DNA of 64,000 nt from Pseudogemmobacter hezensis. Its GTDB lineage: Bacteria; Pseudomonadota; Alphaproteobacteria; Rhodobacterales; Rhodobacteraceae. Of the stretch, positions 33,219 to 41,524 are shown piece by piece. The notes below the pieces were generated by a model, which had not been told where the DNA came from, ran no database searches, and was given only the letters and a program-made list of their open reading frames with translations. The stretch is taken from NCBI RefSeq assembly GCF_013155295.1, contig NZ_JABJXT010000008.1, positions 140,910 through 204,909 on the forward strand, read 5' to 3'. Made by a program: the position numbers and the translations under genes. Within the stretch, counting starts at the first letter, position 1. Each line of letters begins with the position of its first letter.

Positions 33219-34202
33219 TTGGACTTTCAGATACCGAGCGGAGGGGGAACCTTAGTAAGGTTGAACACCCTTATATCAATTTCTGCAGGAGGTGACGCTA
33301 ATATACTTTTGGCGGGCCTAGTCAGCCCGCAAGTGAGCGCCACACTTTCTGATAATGACGGCATTTTAAACCCAGGCGATGCACCCGGCTGGTTGGGCTC
33401 TGACGACTCATCAAACGCCGTTTTCGTCGGCTATGGCGAGGTAGTTTTTATTGATGTCTTCGGAGTTGACATCGGTGTTCCACGAACAGTGCTTGTCTTT
33501 CAGGCTTATTACCCTGGTGGCGCGTTTGGTATTGGCGCAGGAACGAGCACATACCTCTATTACCCTGATGGCGCACCGCTGCTTTCCGGAATTAGCATGA
33601 GTATATCGCTCACCACCATCGGATACGACCTCAACGAGGAAATGCCCATATGCTTCACAAAGGGTACCTTGATTCAAACATGTTCCGGCCTGCGTAGTGT
33701 GGAAGACCTTGCAGCCGGAGATCTGGTGATAACCAAAGACGACGGACCGCAGGAAATACGCTGGATAGGCTCCAAGGTTATGCCAGCACGGGGGCCAATG
33801 GCGCCCGTATTGTTCGACATAGGAGCTATTGGAAATGAAAGGCCCCTGCGAGTATCCCAACAGCACCGTATGCTAATCAGCGGATGGAAAGCGCAATTAT
33901 TGTTCGGTGAGGAAGAGGTGTTGGTACCAGCGCGTCACCTGATCAATGATCACTCGATCCGGATACAGCCCGGCGGTGTTGTCGAATACTTTCACGTGAT
34001 GTTCGACAGGCATCAGATAATTTTCGCCGAAGGTGTCCCTGCAGAAAGCTTTCACTTGGGCGATACCGCGATGAGTGCACTGGATCAGGCGGCCAGACTT
34101 GAGATACTTACCGTATTTCCGGAGTTGGAAGTAGCAGCCTATCACGGAACGCTGTGCAGAAGGCATATAAAGGCTTTTGAAGCACGTCTGATCAGGAATT
34201 AG
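33219..34202 (+). CDS. Hint (hedgehog/intein) domain protein 1, prophage cargo
   Basis: 327 residues from a TTG with AGGAGA 6 bases upstream. Residues 1-140 are a beta-rich Ser/Gly domain (TTIGYDLNEEMPI precedes the junction). At Cys145 (PICFTKGTLIQT) a Hint_2 domain begins: VEDLAAGDLVITKDDG, LRVSQQHRMLISG, LFGEEEVLVPARHL, HVMFDRHQIIFAEG. In Rhodobacteraceae such domains may self-cleave at the Cys and release the N-terminal part. It runs opposite to the phage genes and has lower GC, so it was added separately. It has no signal peptide. Confidence 0.85.
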   Translation: MDFQIPSGGGTLVRLNTLISISAGGDANILLAGLVSPQVSATLSDNDGILNPGDAPGWLGSDDSSNAVFVGYGEVVFIDVFGVDIGVPRTVLVFQAYYPGGAFGIGAGTSTYLYYPDGAPLLSGISMSISLTTIGYDLNEEMPICFTKGTLIQTCSGLRSVEDLAAGDLVITKDDGPQEIRWIGSKVMPARGPMAPVLFDIGAIGNERPLRVSQQHRMLISGWKAQLLFGEEEVLVPARHLINDHSIRIQPGGVVEYFHVMFDRHQIIFAEGVPAESFHLGDTAMSALDQAARLEILTVFPELEVAAYHGTLCRRHIKAFEARLIRN

Positions 34203-34421
34203 TTATCCGGATAAAACACAGATATGCGCTATAGCCAATTCTGGAGCAAGTAGTGCAATCGGCAATCCGGGGGCGTTTCTGGTTTGGTCATAGCTTCGCT
34301 GACGTGCGCACAGGGTGGCCCGTCCGGGCAGTCCTGCGGCTGAGGGGCTGGGCGTCCAGCTCTCGCCTCGCCTCAGGTCGCCCCCACCTGACTGCCAACA
34401 TACTGGCTCTGGCGGTGATCG

Positions 34422-35324
34422 TCAACAGGATGGTCGGCTCAGCATCGCGATCAGCCCGGCCCCATCGAATGCGAGAGGCTTGGTGATTCGGTATCTCGCA
34501 ATCCCCTCGCCGGGCTGGAAAATATGCAGCTCGGCGGCTTCCCCTTTGGCTTTGAACGATATAGACGCCCCATCGGCGGGCAGGCTCCGATGGAACTCGG
34601 CGAGGTGCCAGAGATTTTCCGCCTGCATGAAGTGGTCCATTTCAGCGAAATAGTCGGACAGTTCCTCAATCAAGCGGATCAATCGCGCCCGGGTGTCTAT
34701 CGCGCGTTTCAGGATGGTATCCGAGAGGCCGAGCCCCATAGCATTCTCCATATGGCGCAGCATTGCTTGCAGGCGTGGCACGCGCGGGCTCGCAGTCCAA
34801 AGGGTGAGGAGCCGACCGTTCACGCCGGGCACATCGCCAGCACGGATGCGGGTTTGAGCTCGTTCGTCGAGGATCAAAGCCAGCACCAGTGTCAAGTCGA
34901 GGCTGCGCGCCTCTCTGTCTACCAGCACTTGGGTAATTTGCGCACGTACCTCAGGGATGCCCGCGAAAGTCCTGGCGATGGTCTCGCGCTGCTTTTCGCG
35001 ATCCTGTCTCCGTTCCAGATCGGCGCGCAACGCTCGCGCTGTGTCGGCGCCAAAGAAACCTTCGGCGCACTTGTTACCGCATAGGGCTATGCTTCCATCC
35101 TCCAGCCCAACCGTGAAGCCGCGATTGTGACGCTGGTGGCTGTCGCAAAAGGCGCAATGCACCTGATCCGCGACATTGTAGCTGTTCAGATAGGTCACCG
35201 GCTTCGTGCCCTTGGCCACGACCGGCACCAACCCCTCCTGTACTGCCGGATCAGCGATGAAGAGCTTTCCCGATTTCTGGCTGAAATCCTTCGCATCGAA
35301 GCCGACATGAATGGTCACGGTCAT
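34422..35324 (-). CDS. Phage protein with a treble-clef-like zinc site
   Basis: 300 residues. VHCAFCDSHQRHNRGFTV and SIALCGNKCAEGFFG provide a CxxC...CxxxC zinc site near residues 57-90. The rest is helical, with a basic coiled coil (LERRQDREKQRETIARTF) and a C-terminal beta domain ISFKAKGEAAELHIFQPGEG. It is probably nucleic-acid or protein binding. It is the first gene after the NusG-like gene in the early minus-strand operon. No named family. Confidence 0.7.
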   Translation of the reverse strand: MTVTIHVGFDAKDFSQKSGKLFIADPAVQEGLVPVVAKGTKPVTYLNSYNVADQVHCAFCDSHQRHNRGFTVGLEDGSIALCGNKCAEGFFGADTARALRADLERRQDREKQRETIARTFAGIPEVRAQITQVLVDREARSLDLTLVLALILDERAQTRIRAGDVPGVNGRLLTLWTASPRVPRLQAMLRHMENAMGLGLSDTILKRAIDTRARLIRLIEELSDYFAEMDHFMQAENLWHLAEFHRSLPADGASISFKAKGEAAELHIFQPGEGIARYRITKPLAFDGAGLIAMLSRPSC

Positions 35325-35327
35325 TAC

Positions 35328-36047
35328 TCACCCTTTCCGCATATGAATGTCTGACGCCGGGATCCGGATCTTGCGCGCGGCGCCCAGCATTGAAAGCTCG
35401 CCCTCAATCATCTGGCCGCGCAGGGCCATGAAGGCGACACGCCAGCCCGAGAGAGGGCCGAACAGGATCTCCAGCTCATCACCGGGCATCAGGCGCCCCT
35501 CGACACCGGTATCGTCGAAGGCACCGGCAGAGGCGGCGTTCTGAAGCTTGCGGAGCTGATGCTCGCTGGCGACCGGCAACGGCCCCTTGTCGTCTGCGAT
35601 CCAGCCGATCACCCGATTGCAGGCGCGGACCTGCGGCCATTGCGCCGGCTGGATGAACGCGAAGACATAGCTCGGGCACAGCGGGCGCTCCACGATCACG
35701 GAGCGGCGCTTTTTCCGGGGCCAAGTCCGGGTGCGATAGGTCAGCGGGCAGACCTCAACCCCCATCTCCTCCAGTTCTTCTCGTGCCTCGTTCTCCTTGC
35801 CGGTCAGGCAGCGGATGCCGAACCATCCGGGAGATGGAGCCTTGCCGATGGTGCGCAGATCGCGGTCAGACGACCAGACTTCGAAAGCCAGAATGTCGTC
35901 GGCTCCCCCGTCATGGTGCCAGCGGAGCAGATCCGCCCGGGAAGTGCGCCGCCGGTCGCCGGTCGCCGGGCCGCGATATACCGGCCTGACCAGCGCTCCA
36001 TTCGGGCCGGTATATTCGCCGCCTTGGTGCTCGTGTCGTGTCCACAT
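35328..36047 (-). CDS. NusG-like transcription elongation/antitermination protein
   Basis: 239 residues. Residues 74-165 match a NusG N-terminal (NGN) domain: GWFGIRCLTGKENEAREELE, VCPLTYRTRTWPRKKRRSV, and the core RPLCPSYVFAFI. Residues 186-215 form a KOW motif (MPGDELEILFGPLSGW). The N-terminal 70 residues are an extra basic segment. NusG paralogues (RfaH, LoaP) bind RNA polymerase and suppress pausing or termination on specific operons. In a phage it may drive late or lysis transcription. GAGGC precedes the ATG. Confidence 0.87.
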   Translation of the reverse strand: MWTRHEHQGGEYTGPNGALVRPVYRGPATGDRRRTSRADLLRWHHDGGADDILAFEVWSSDRDLRTIGKAPSPGWFGIRCLTGKENEAREELEEMGVEVCPLTYRTRTWPRKKRRSVIVERPLCPSYVFAFIQPAQWPQVRACNRVIGWIADDKGPLPVASEHQLRKLQNAASAGAFDDTGVEGRLMPGDELEILFGPLSGWRVAFMALRGQMIEGELSMLGAARKIRIPASDIHMRKG

Positions 36048-36059
36048 TGGATATGTGCC

Positions 36060-36239
36060 TCAATCGTTTTCAGGGTTGGCGATGGCAATGTGCTTGCCCC
36101 CGCAGGTCGGGCACTTGGCCCGCATTGAAAGCCGCGCGACCTGATCCATAGGCATCGGCAGGCTGGCGACGTTGAACACCTTGCCGCAGCCTTTGCAGCG
36201 CCCATTCAGAGTGCTTGTGCTCTGGTCAGTTGAGGCCAT
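36060..36239 (-). CDS. 59-residue zinc-ribbon protein
   Basis: It encodes GRCKGCGKVFNV and AKCPTCGGKHIAI, a classic two-knuckle zinc ribbon (CxxC...CxxC), ending ANPEND. The ATG at 36239 has GGGGGA upstream, and its start overlaps the stop of the preceding 64-residue gene. Likely a DNA/RNA-binding accessory or Com-like translation regulator of phage genes (the Mu Com protein is a zinc ribbon of similar size); the latter is a guess. Confidence 0.65.
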   Translation of the reverse strand: MASTDQSTSTLNGRCKGCGKVFNVASLPMPMDQVARLSMRAKCPTCGGKHIAIANPEND

Positions 36240-36420
36240 GCTGTCCCCCGATCAGAGGGGGCTGACAACCGAGGGCCAGCAGCTCGTCGCGCGCGAAATC
36301 GGCAATGACCTGATCCGCCCATTCCAGACTGCCGGACGAGCGAAGCAGCATCCCCTCCAGGACAGAGACGCGCCATTCGATCAGTTCGGCCAGGGTGACA
36401 TCATCGCGGCGGCGGATCAT
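36226..36420 (-). CDS. Small hypothetical early protein
   Basis: 64 residues, start MIRRRDDVTLAELIEWRVS with GGAGGG 6 bases upstream. Helical, acidic; contains EWADQVIADFARDELLAL. It overlaps both neighbours. No family. Confidence 0.6.
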   Translation of the reverse strand: MIRRRDDVTLAELIEWRVSVLEGMLLRSSGSLEWADQVIADFARDELLALGCQPPLIGGQHGLN

Positions 36421-36557
36421 GCCTGACCCTCCCACCACGCGGCCCAGCCGCCGACTGCAGCAACACCGATGGCCGTCCAGATAATACCCACGTCGCCATC
36501 GGCGCTCGCACAGAGGGCACCGGCCAAGCACCAGATGATATGAGAGGGGCGGATCAT
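36417..36557 (-). CDS. 46-residue membrane protein
   Basis: Starts MIRPSHIIWCLAGALCASAD and has a second hydrophobic stretch IIWTAIGVAAVGGWAAWW. Two short membrane helices, with ATGA overlap on both sides in the early operon. The function is unknown; possibly an exclusion factor. Confidence 0.5.
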   Translation of the reverse strand: MIRPSHIIWCLAGALCASADGDVGIIWTAIGVAAVGGWAAWWEGQA

Positions 36558-36733
36558 TTGCGCCCCCGCTTTGCCTTCTGGATCGCGCCCAGAACCCAGA
36601 TCACTGGCCATGCAAAGAACAGCGCGAAATGCAGGCCGAAGCTGACCCGATCCGCCATGCCGTGCGCGATTCCACAGCTAAACGCTCCAACGCAGATGTA
36701 GCCCCAGATCAGGTGGGGAATGATGTCAGGCAT
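36554..36733 (-). CDS. 59-residue membrane protein
   Basis: Starts MPDIIPHLIWGYICVGAFSC with a second helix FGLHFALFFAWPVIWVLGAI and a basic tail (QKAKRGRK), inside-positive. It overlaps the HTH gene upstream and the 46-residue gene downstream. The two consecutive small membrane proteins may act together. Confidence 0.55.
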   Translation of the reverse strand: MPDIIPHLIWGYICVGAFSCGIAHGMADRVSFGLHFALFFAWPVIWVLGAIQKAKRGRK

Positions 36734-37682
36734 GGGATCTCTCCATCTTGCGCCGCTGCTTGCCCACGGTGGTCGGGCTGACCCCGGTGCGGCGGGCGAT
36801 CTCGCGGTCTGTCAGTTCGAAGTGCTGGCGCAGCAGATCGAGGACGGCGGCGCGGCGCTGTGTCTCGGTCTGGGGTTGCGGCTGTCCGGTCTGGACGCTG
36901 ACGGATAGGATGGCGAAGTCGGCTTTCAGGGCGGCCAGCACCACCTCATCGCGCTCGGCCCCACGAGAGAAATCCCGCTTCGCCAAGTCCAGCATCCAGT
37001 CGATGCGAGCAGCGACACCTTCCGCAGTCGGATCAGCAAGCGTGTCCAGCAGATGCTCCAGCGCACCGCGCCAGGCCTCGGACCAGTGCCCGGGCGTCCA
37101 ATGGTCATCGACGGTGTAGCGGTCGGTTCCAAGGGCCTCCTGAGCCCGGTGCAGGGCCAGCAGCTCGGGCAGTGTCGTCGGCACGTGAACAGCCGCCCGG
37201 ATGGCCTCCCACATGGCGGGCGTGGGTTCGTTGGCGCGATAGTCTTCATATCCCCAAATGCGGTTCGCAGGATCTTCCAGATGCGCGAGGGCTTCGCGCA
37301 ACGCCGCCTCGATCTCGGTATCTTCGAACACTGCCTCCAGGCTGCCGTATTGCGCAGCGAGGGCGTCGCAGCGCGCACGGCGCTTCGCTTCCTTCTCGGC
37401 CCGCTCCTTGGCCTGACGAGCCTTGTGCCCGGGGTTCTTGCGTTCCTCCTCATCCTCCATCGCGCCGAAGATGTCAGCGAAGGACGGCGAGGCGGTTCTG
37501 ACGATCCCGACAGGCGCGTCCAGCTTGGACATGGCCTGCCAGAGCGTAAGCCCGGCCCGGGTGGCGAGGGTTTCGGCTTTACGCTTGGCGGCCTGTCGCT
37601 CGCCCAGCGTCTTGCCGCCCTCCATCAGCGCCTTGAATTTGCGCAGCTTGTCGGTGTCCAGTGTGGATGCGTGGGCGTTCAT
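36726..37682 (-). CDS. Phage protein with DUF2786-like N-terminus and C-terminal HTH
   Basis: 318 residues. The N-terminus (KLRKFKALMEGGKTLGERQA, AKRKAETLATRAGLT) resembles DUF2786, seen in phage and plasmid proteins that often precede zinc-peptidase-like domains. The middle is charged and helical. The C-terminus (LDLLRQHFELTDREIARRTG, VSPTTVGKQRRKME) is a clear helix-turn-helix for DNA binding. It is probably an early regulator or replication accessory. ATGA junctions on both sides place it in the early operon. Confidence 0.75.
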   Translation of the reverse strand: MNAHASTLDTDKLRKFKALMEGGKTLGERQAAKRKAETLATRAGLTLWQAMSKLDAPVGIVRTASPSFADIFGAMEDEEERKNPGHKARQAKERAEKEAKRRARCDALAAQYGSLEAVFEDTEIEAALREALAHLEDPANRIWGYEDYRANEPTPAMWEAIRAAVHVPTTLPELLALHRAQEALGTDRYTVDDHWTPGHWSEAWRGALEHLLDTLADPTAEGVAARIDWMLDLAKRDFSRGAERDEVVLAALKADFAILSVSVQTGQPQPQTETQRRAAVLDLLRQHFELTDREIARRTGVSPTTVGKQRRKMERSHA

Positions 37683-37873
37683 GCTGCCCTCGCTTTCAGG
37701 TCTGCGATTTTCGCCTCGGCCTCATCCGCGCTGCCGTGCCAAATTTCCGCTTTGCCACTGTCAGCAGATTTGACCGCAAGATAGTGCCAGCCGCCTTGAG
37801 CGAAGACTTCCACGGTATGGGTCAAGTCGCCGGTTTCAAGGTTTACGAGAGGTTTGCCAAATTGAGCTTTCAT
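37679..37873 (-). CDS. Small hypothetical protein
   Basis: 64 residues starting MKAQFGKPLVNLETGDLTHT, beta-strand rich, then SADEAEAKIADLKARAA. It has no membrane segment. It is coupled by ATGA to genes on both sides. Unknown. Confidence 0.6.
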   Translation of the reverse strand: MKAQFGKPLVNLETGDLTHTVEVFAQGGWHYLAVKSADSGKAEIWHGSADEAEAKIADLKARAA

Positions 37874-38484
37874 GCGGCCCCCACGCGCTGGTCGATGAAA
37901 TTGCGAAGAGACACTCGGCCGGATGCGCCCAGCTTGTCGAAGGCGGGCCGGTACATCTCGCGCAGATGGCCGATTGCCTGCTTGCCGATGGTGGCGGCCC
38001 CGAACCCGTCCTCGGTGTCCAAGGGCAGCGCGGGGGCGGCTGCGAGAAGCCCGTGCGCCTCGGCGATCACCCCCAGCAGGCAATCAATCATCGGATCGCC
38101 TTCGTTTGGCGTGTGCAGCCATTCTGCGAGCATATCGCGCGCGCGGCTGATCGCCCCACCATCGGGGTTGGTGCTGGCCTGGCCGGTTGCGCCGGAGGTC
38201 ACCACCGTTTCCGCCCTATTCTGCTGGCCGTATGGGGTGCCGGTGGCTGGTGCTGTCACCGCGTCCTGCGGGTTGGGGGCCAGCAGGGGCGCGAGGGCCT
38301 TTGGCAAAGCATCAGCTGCAGCCCAGCATGCATTTGCCCGGCTCCAGAAGCCCTGATCGTTGAAGGTATCGCCAGAATAGCGAAGGCGCTGCTCTGCCTC
38401 GATGACGGCCTCGATCAGGCGGGTGAATGCCTGGGCGATGCGATTGGCGGCGACCTGGAAATCGTGTTCAATCGGCGTGCTCAT
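37870..38484 (-). CDS. Hypothetical early phage protein
   Basis: 204 residues, soluble. The N-terminal helix FTRLIEAVIEAEQRLRYSGD, a low-complexity linker, then ARDMLAEWLHTPNEGDPMID and FDKLGASGRVSLRNFIDQRVG. Possibly an accessory to the replication genes by position. No family recognised. Confidence 0.62.
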   Translation of the reverse strand: MSTPIEHDFQVAANRIAQAFTRLIEAVIEAEQRLRYSGDTFNDQGFWSRANACWAAADALPKALAPLLAPNPQDAVTAPATGTPYGQQNRAETVVTSGATGQASTNPDGGAISRARDMLAEWLHTPNEGDPMIDCLLGVIAEAHGLLAAAPALPLDTEDGFGAATIGKQAIGHLREMYRPAFDKLGASGRVSLRNFIDQRVGAA

Positions 38485-38708
38485 ACGCGGATCTCCTTCA
38501 TTTCAGCCCGCAGGACCGCGATCACCATCTCAGCGCGGGTCAGATCCTTGCGGGGCGTGGGGCGGATAAGGGTGAAGCCGGGCCGGGTTTCTTCCCTGGC
38601 GTCAGGCTCGGTGACCGGGGCGTCCCAGGGTGCACGGGAGAGCGTGACCGCTTCCAGCGCACCAGTGGTGCCAGTGGCCCGGACGAGGGCTTTGCGGGAG
38701 GGAGTCAT
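38481..38708 (-). CDS. Small hypothetical protein downstream of the helicase
   Basis: 75 residues, basic and Pro-rich, with a C-terminal helix RKDLTRAEMVIAVLRAEMKE. Overlaps the helicase stop (ATGA). Unknown. Confidence 0.58.
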   Translation of the reverse strand: MTPSRKALVRATGTTGALEAVTLSRAPWDAPVTEPDAREETRPGFTLIRPTPRKDLTRAEMVIAVLRAEMKEIRV

Positions 38709-40201
38709 GCTGATGCCTTTCCGCTGGTGTATCGGGCGTTGCTCTCGAATTTGCTGTAGGTCATGCCGTGCTCGTGGAAGCGCAGGCGCATGTTGCCGGG
38801 CGAGAAGCCGTAAAGCTGGGTTTCGCGCACCTTCCAGGTCATGATCTGGACGAACTCGTCTCCGTCGCCGTCCTCGTCCTTATGGACGCTGAAACCCAGC
38901 GCGGGCTTGTTGAAGAACGCCGCACTGTCGGCGATATCGTAGCCTGTCGGGCACTTCATCTTGCCTTCGGTGCTCATCTTCCGGGGGTGAGCGATCACGC
39001 AGATATGCGTGTCGTACTGCTCGGCCCAACTGCGGATCTGCTGGAGGGCGAAGTTGATATAGGCGGTCATGCTCTCGCCCTTCTCGGGCAGGTGCTCCAA
39101 TTCGTTCCATGGGTCGATGATGATCAGCTTGCAGTTGTCGCGGACCGCGAGGATTTTGATATTGGCCCGGAGCCACGCGAGATGGTGCTGCACGTCAGCA
39201 CTGTAACGCCGATGAACGATACGAATATGCCGATCACCGAACGTATGGACCTGAGCCAGTTCCGAATTCGTCAGTTCGGCAAATGGCTTTCGACAGAGCA
39301 GCCGAGCGATCTGATCGCGGATCCGGTAAGAGTGGGTCTCGAATGGCAGCAGGCCGACCCTGATGTTCTCGTGTCGGGCGATGTGATAGGCGGCAAAGGT
39401 CGTGAAGGTGGATTTCCCCGCCCCGGGCGTTCCCGTGCCGACTGACATTGCGCCGACCTCGAATGCGAGACCGTGATCGTATGGCGACATTCCAAGGCGA
39501 AGGACACGACGCTCCGGCATCGGTGGAAGATCGTGCAGGCTGGTGATGAAACCGCCAGCCGGGTCCATCTGGACAGCATCGGCCAGGCACCCCGCCAATT
39601 CGCCTTCACCGAAGCGCATCAGCACATCATTGGCATCCTTGCAACCGTCGGGCCAGGTGACATAGCGCACGTCGTGACCGTCGAGGATGTTGGAGACCGT
39701 CCTCGGCAGGCTCGCCCCGGCTTCATCGGCGTCGCCTGCCACGATGATGTAGGGCGCCGTGCGTAGCAAAGGCTCGGCCTCGATCAGCACGTCCCGCTTG
39801 CCGCCGTCCACCGTCCAGCCATCTGGCAGAGAAACCGCCCGGGAATACCCCGCCTGGATCACGCTCAGCGCGTCAATCTCGCCCTCGGTGATGACCACCG
39901 GACCATCGCCCTCGCGCAGTGCGTCCTCATTGAACAGACCACGCGAAACACCCTGCGTTGAGCGCCAGTCTTTCTTCTCAATCGCGCGGAACTTCCCAGC
40001 GTAAGGCTTTCCGTCCCGGCGATAGGGCAGCGCGATCACCGGCCCGAGTTGAGGATGCACATCCGCCCGAACCCCCATGTGCTCCAAAAGCACGGCGTCC
40101 AGCTTGCGCACCTCGATAAGATACCTGATCGGCCCCGCGATCTTCGAAGAAGGCTCCCCCCGCGAAATCGCAGTGCCAGCATTTCCATTGGATTCCGTCA
40201 T
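38705..40201 (-). CDS. TOPRIM primase-RecA-type helicase (T7 gp4-like), zinc finger encoded separately
   Basis: 498 residues. TOPRIM: VVITEGEIDALS (Glu106) and IIVAGDADEAG. Helicase: Walker A GTGTPGAGKST (255-265), Walker B KLIIIDPWNELEH, then CVIAHPRKMSTEGKMKCPTG. This is the primase-helicase that drives the phage fork. The zinc-binding domain that T7-type primases carry at the N-terminus is absent here but is encoded just upstream in another frame (40340-39978), overlapping the first 40 bases of this gene before a G6 run. ATG 40201 alone would give the helicase without the finger, like T7 gp4B. Confidence 0.9.
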   Translation of the reverse strand: MTESNGNAGTAISRGEPSSKIAGPIRYLIEVRKLDAVLLEHMGVRADVHPQLGPVIALPYRRDGKPYAGKFRAIEKKDWRSTQGVSRGLFNEDALREGDGPVVITEGEIDALSVIQAGYSRAVSLPDGWTVDGGKRDVLIEAEPLLRTAPYIIVAGDADEAGASLPRTVSNILDGHDVRYVTWPDGCKDANDVLMRFGEGELAGCLADAVQMDPAGGFITSLHDLPPMPERRVLRLGMSPYDHGLAFEVGAMSVGTGTPGAGKSTFTTFAAYHIARHENIRVGLLPFETHSYRIRDQIARLLCRKPFAELTNSELAQVHTFGDRHIRIVHRRYSADVQHHLAWLRANIKILAVRDNCKLIIIDPWNELEHLPEKGESMTAYINFALQQIRSWAEQYDTHICVIAHPRKMSTEGKMKCPTGYDIADSAAFFNKPALGFSVHKDEDGDGDEFVQIMTWKVRETQLYGFSPGNMRLRFHEHGMTYSKFESNARYTSGKASA

Positions 40202-40340
40202 GTTTGAACGTCACGCTGAGGCAGGGATCCGTCTTGTTCCGTCGGGTCGGGCTGCACTGCGGACAGGTGGTCCGCGTGGTGCCCGACCATCGGCGAACCG
40301 TGATCCTGTGCTCCCTGAGAATTTCCGTTGCGGTCGGCAT
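39978..40340 (-). CDS. Primase zinc-binding domain in an overlapping frame
   Basis: Begins at an ATG with GGAGG 6 bases upstream. The first 70 residues hold TTCPQC and KCWHCDFAGG, a CxxC...CxxC ribbon as in T7 gp4. After the G6 run (C6 on the plus strand at 40156-40161) this frame carries only non-conserved Arg/Gly-rich sequence to 39978. Moving one base at the run joins CDFAGG to the helicase frame. So it is the N-terminal half of a primase that is either split by mutation or joined by slippage. Confidence 0.65.
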   Translation of the reverse strand: MPTATEILREHRITVRRWSGTTRTTCPQCSPTRRNKTDPCLSVTFKHDGIQWKCWHCDFAGGAFFEDRGADQVSYRGAQAGRRAFGAHGGSGGCASSTRAGDRAALSPGRKALRWEVPRD

Positions 40341-40485
40341 TGCGCACCTCCAGCATTGCCTGCCATCTGCTGCGGCCCTGGGCGCGAGCCGCCCGGGTTT
40401 CAGCCTCGAAGCGAGAGAGCCCACCGTTGAACTCCATGATCGCGGCCCGCTCTTCAAAAGCATAAATGTCGAACGGCTCAGTCAT
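40198..40485 (-). CDS. Small early protein overlapping the zinc-finger frame
   Basis: 95 residues. The first 50 (FEERAAIMEFNGGLSRFEAE, TRAARAQGRSRWQAML) are typical of short proteins next to phage and plasmid replication genes in Rhodobacteraceae. The last 45 share DNA with the zinc-finger frame and may be unimportant. Starts inside the end of the replication-protein gene. Confidence 0.5.
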   Translation of the reverse strand: MTEPFDIYAFEERAAIMEFNGGLSRFEAETRAARAQGRSRWQAMLEVRNADRNGNSQGAQDHGSPMVGHHADHLSAVQPDPTEQDGSLPQRDVQT

Positions 40486-41233
40486 GGAGGACCACCCAGC
40501 CCACGCCACCGACATATTGCCTGCGGACGCCATCACGCTCTCTGATTTCGCCAACCTCGGTGCCACCACCGCTGCTGCGCTTTGGTTTCAGAGCTGCCGT
40601 GATGTACGGGATCGGATCCTCGGTTCTCGCCCGGTCGGCCGCCTCAATGGCCACCAGCAGCTCCGAAGCTGTCGCCGTCTTGAGCCAGTTACCAATCAGA
40701 GGACCAGGCTTCTCGACACCGTGCTTTGCCAAAAACGCCTTGCCGATGGCCCAGACGGCGGCCAGTGGCGAGGACAGATCTACCACCTTTTCAGGATCAG
40801 AAATCGGCGACGCGGAAGCGTCTTCCGAAGGAAGTATTTGTTCCCTTGTTTTTTTTGTGTGCCCTTGCTGTGCCCTTGCCGTGCCCTCGACTGTGCCCCT
40901 CTTGTTGTCGGGGTTCTGATATTTCTCATAATTACGAATAGTTATAAGAAGGCGACCCGTGCCCTTATCTGTGCCGATTGCGTCCTCGGTGCGAAGCTGG
41001 TCGATCAGGCCGCGAACGACCTTGATTGGAACACCTGTGGCGGCTTCAAGCTGCCGGAAAGAGGTGAGAAGCTGTCCACGATGGACAGCCACGGGGCGGC
41101 CATTGGCGTCCTGTCGCGTGTCCTGCCAGGCCGCCGTTTCCAGCAGATACATCCACACATAGAGGCGGTCGGGGCGCTTGTGAAAAATGGGGTGATCCGT
41201 CACCCCCCGCTTGACGGAGAACCAGCCGCTCAT
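40478..41233 (-). CDS. Phage replication protein with N-terminal winged-helix
   Basis: 251 residues. MSGWFSVKRGVTDHPIFHK and LYVWMYLLETAAWQDTR, then LTSFRQLEAATGVPIKVVRG and LLITIRNYEKYQ form the winged-helix initiator-type domain found in phage O-like/DnaD-like proteins. The C-terminal part (PLIGNWLKTATASELLVAIE, PIPYITAALKP) is a conserved tail used to contact the helicase. It is probably the origin-binding or helicase-loading protein. Overlaps neighbours by 4-8 bp. Confidence 0.72.
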   Translation of the reverse strand: MSGWFSVKRGVTDHPIFHKRPDRLYVWMYLLETAAWQDTRQDANGRPVAVHRGQLLTSFRQLEAATGVPIKVVRGLIDQLRTEDAIGTDKGTGRLLITIRNYEKYQNPDNKRGTVEGTARAQQGHTKKTREQILPSEDASASPISDPEKVVDLSSPLAAVWAIGKAFLAKHGVEKPGPLIGNWLKTATASELLVAIEAADRARTEDPIPYITAALKPKRSSGGGTEVGEIRERDGVRRQYVGGVGWVVLHD

Positions 41234-41523
41234 CCCTCAGCCTCACTTGATTGGTGATCCTGGCGGCCTGCACGGCCGTCCATTCGCTTCTCGGCCTGGC
41301 GCATGCGCCATTCAGCACTCACAAGGTCGTCGTGCGCGTTATCTGCGGCGATCTCGTCCCCTCGATGGTAGGCCAGTTCCACAGTGCGTTTCAGGCGCTG
41401 CACAGCTGTGCTGAGGGGCTGCCAGTGGGTTTCTTCATGCCAGGGCTTCTGCTGCCCACCACGCGTGCATCCAGAGCCCTCTGGCGCTGGGCCAGAGGAG
41501 CGGTTTGAAAAAAGGTCGTGCAT
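41230..41523 (-). CDS. Small hypothetical protein
   Basis: 97 residues from an ATG at 41523. Helical second half: LSTAVQRLKRTVELAYHRGD and LVSAEWRMRQAEKRMDG. Basic; possibly DNA-associated. Overlaps the replication gene start (ATGA). Confidence 0.55.
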   Translation of the reverse strand: MHDLFSNRSSGPAPEGSGCTRGGQQKPWHEETHWQPLSTAVQRLKRTVELAYHRGDEIAADNAHDDLVSAEWRMRQAEKRMDGRAGRQDHQSSEAEG

Positions 41524-41524
41524 G

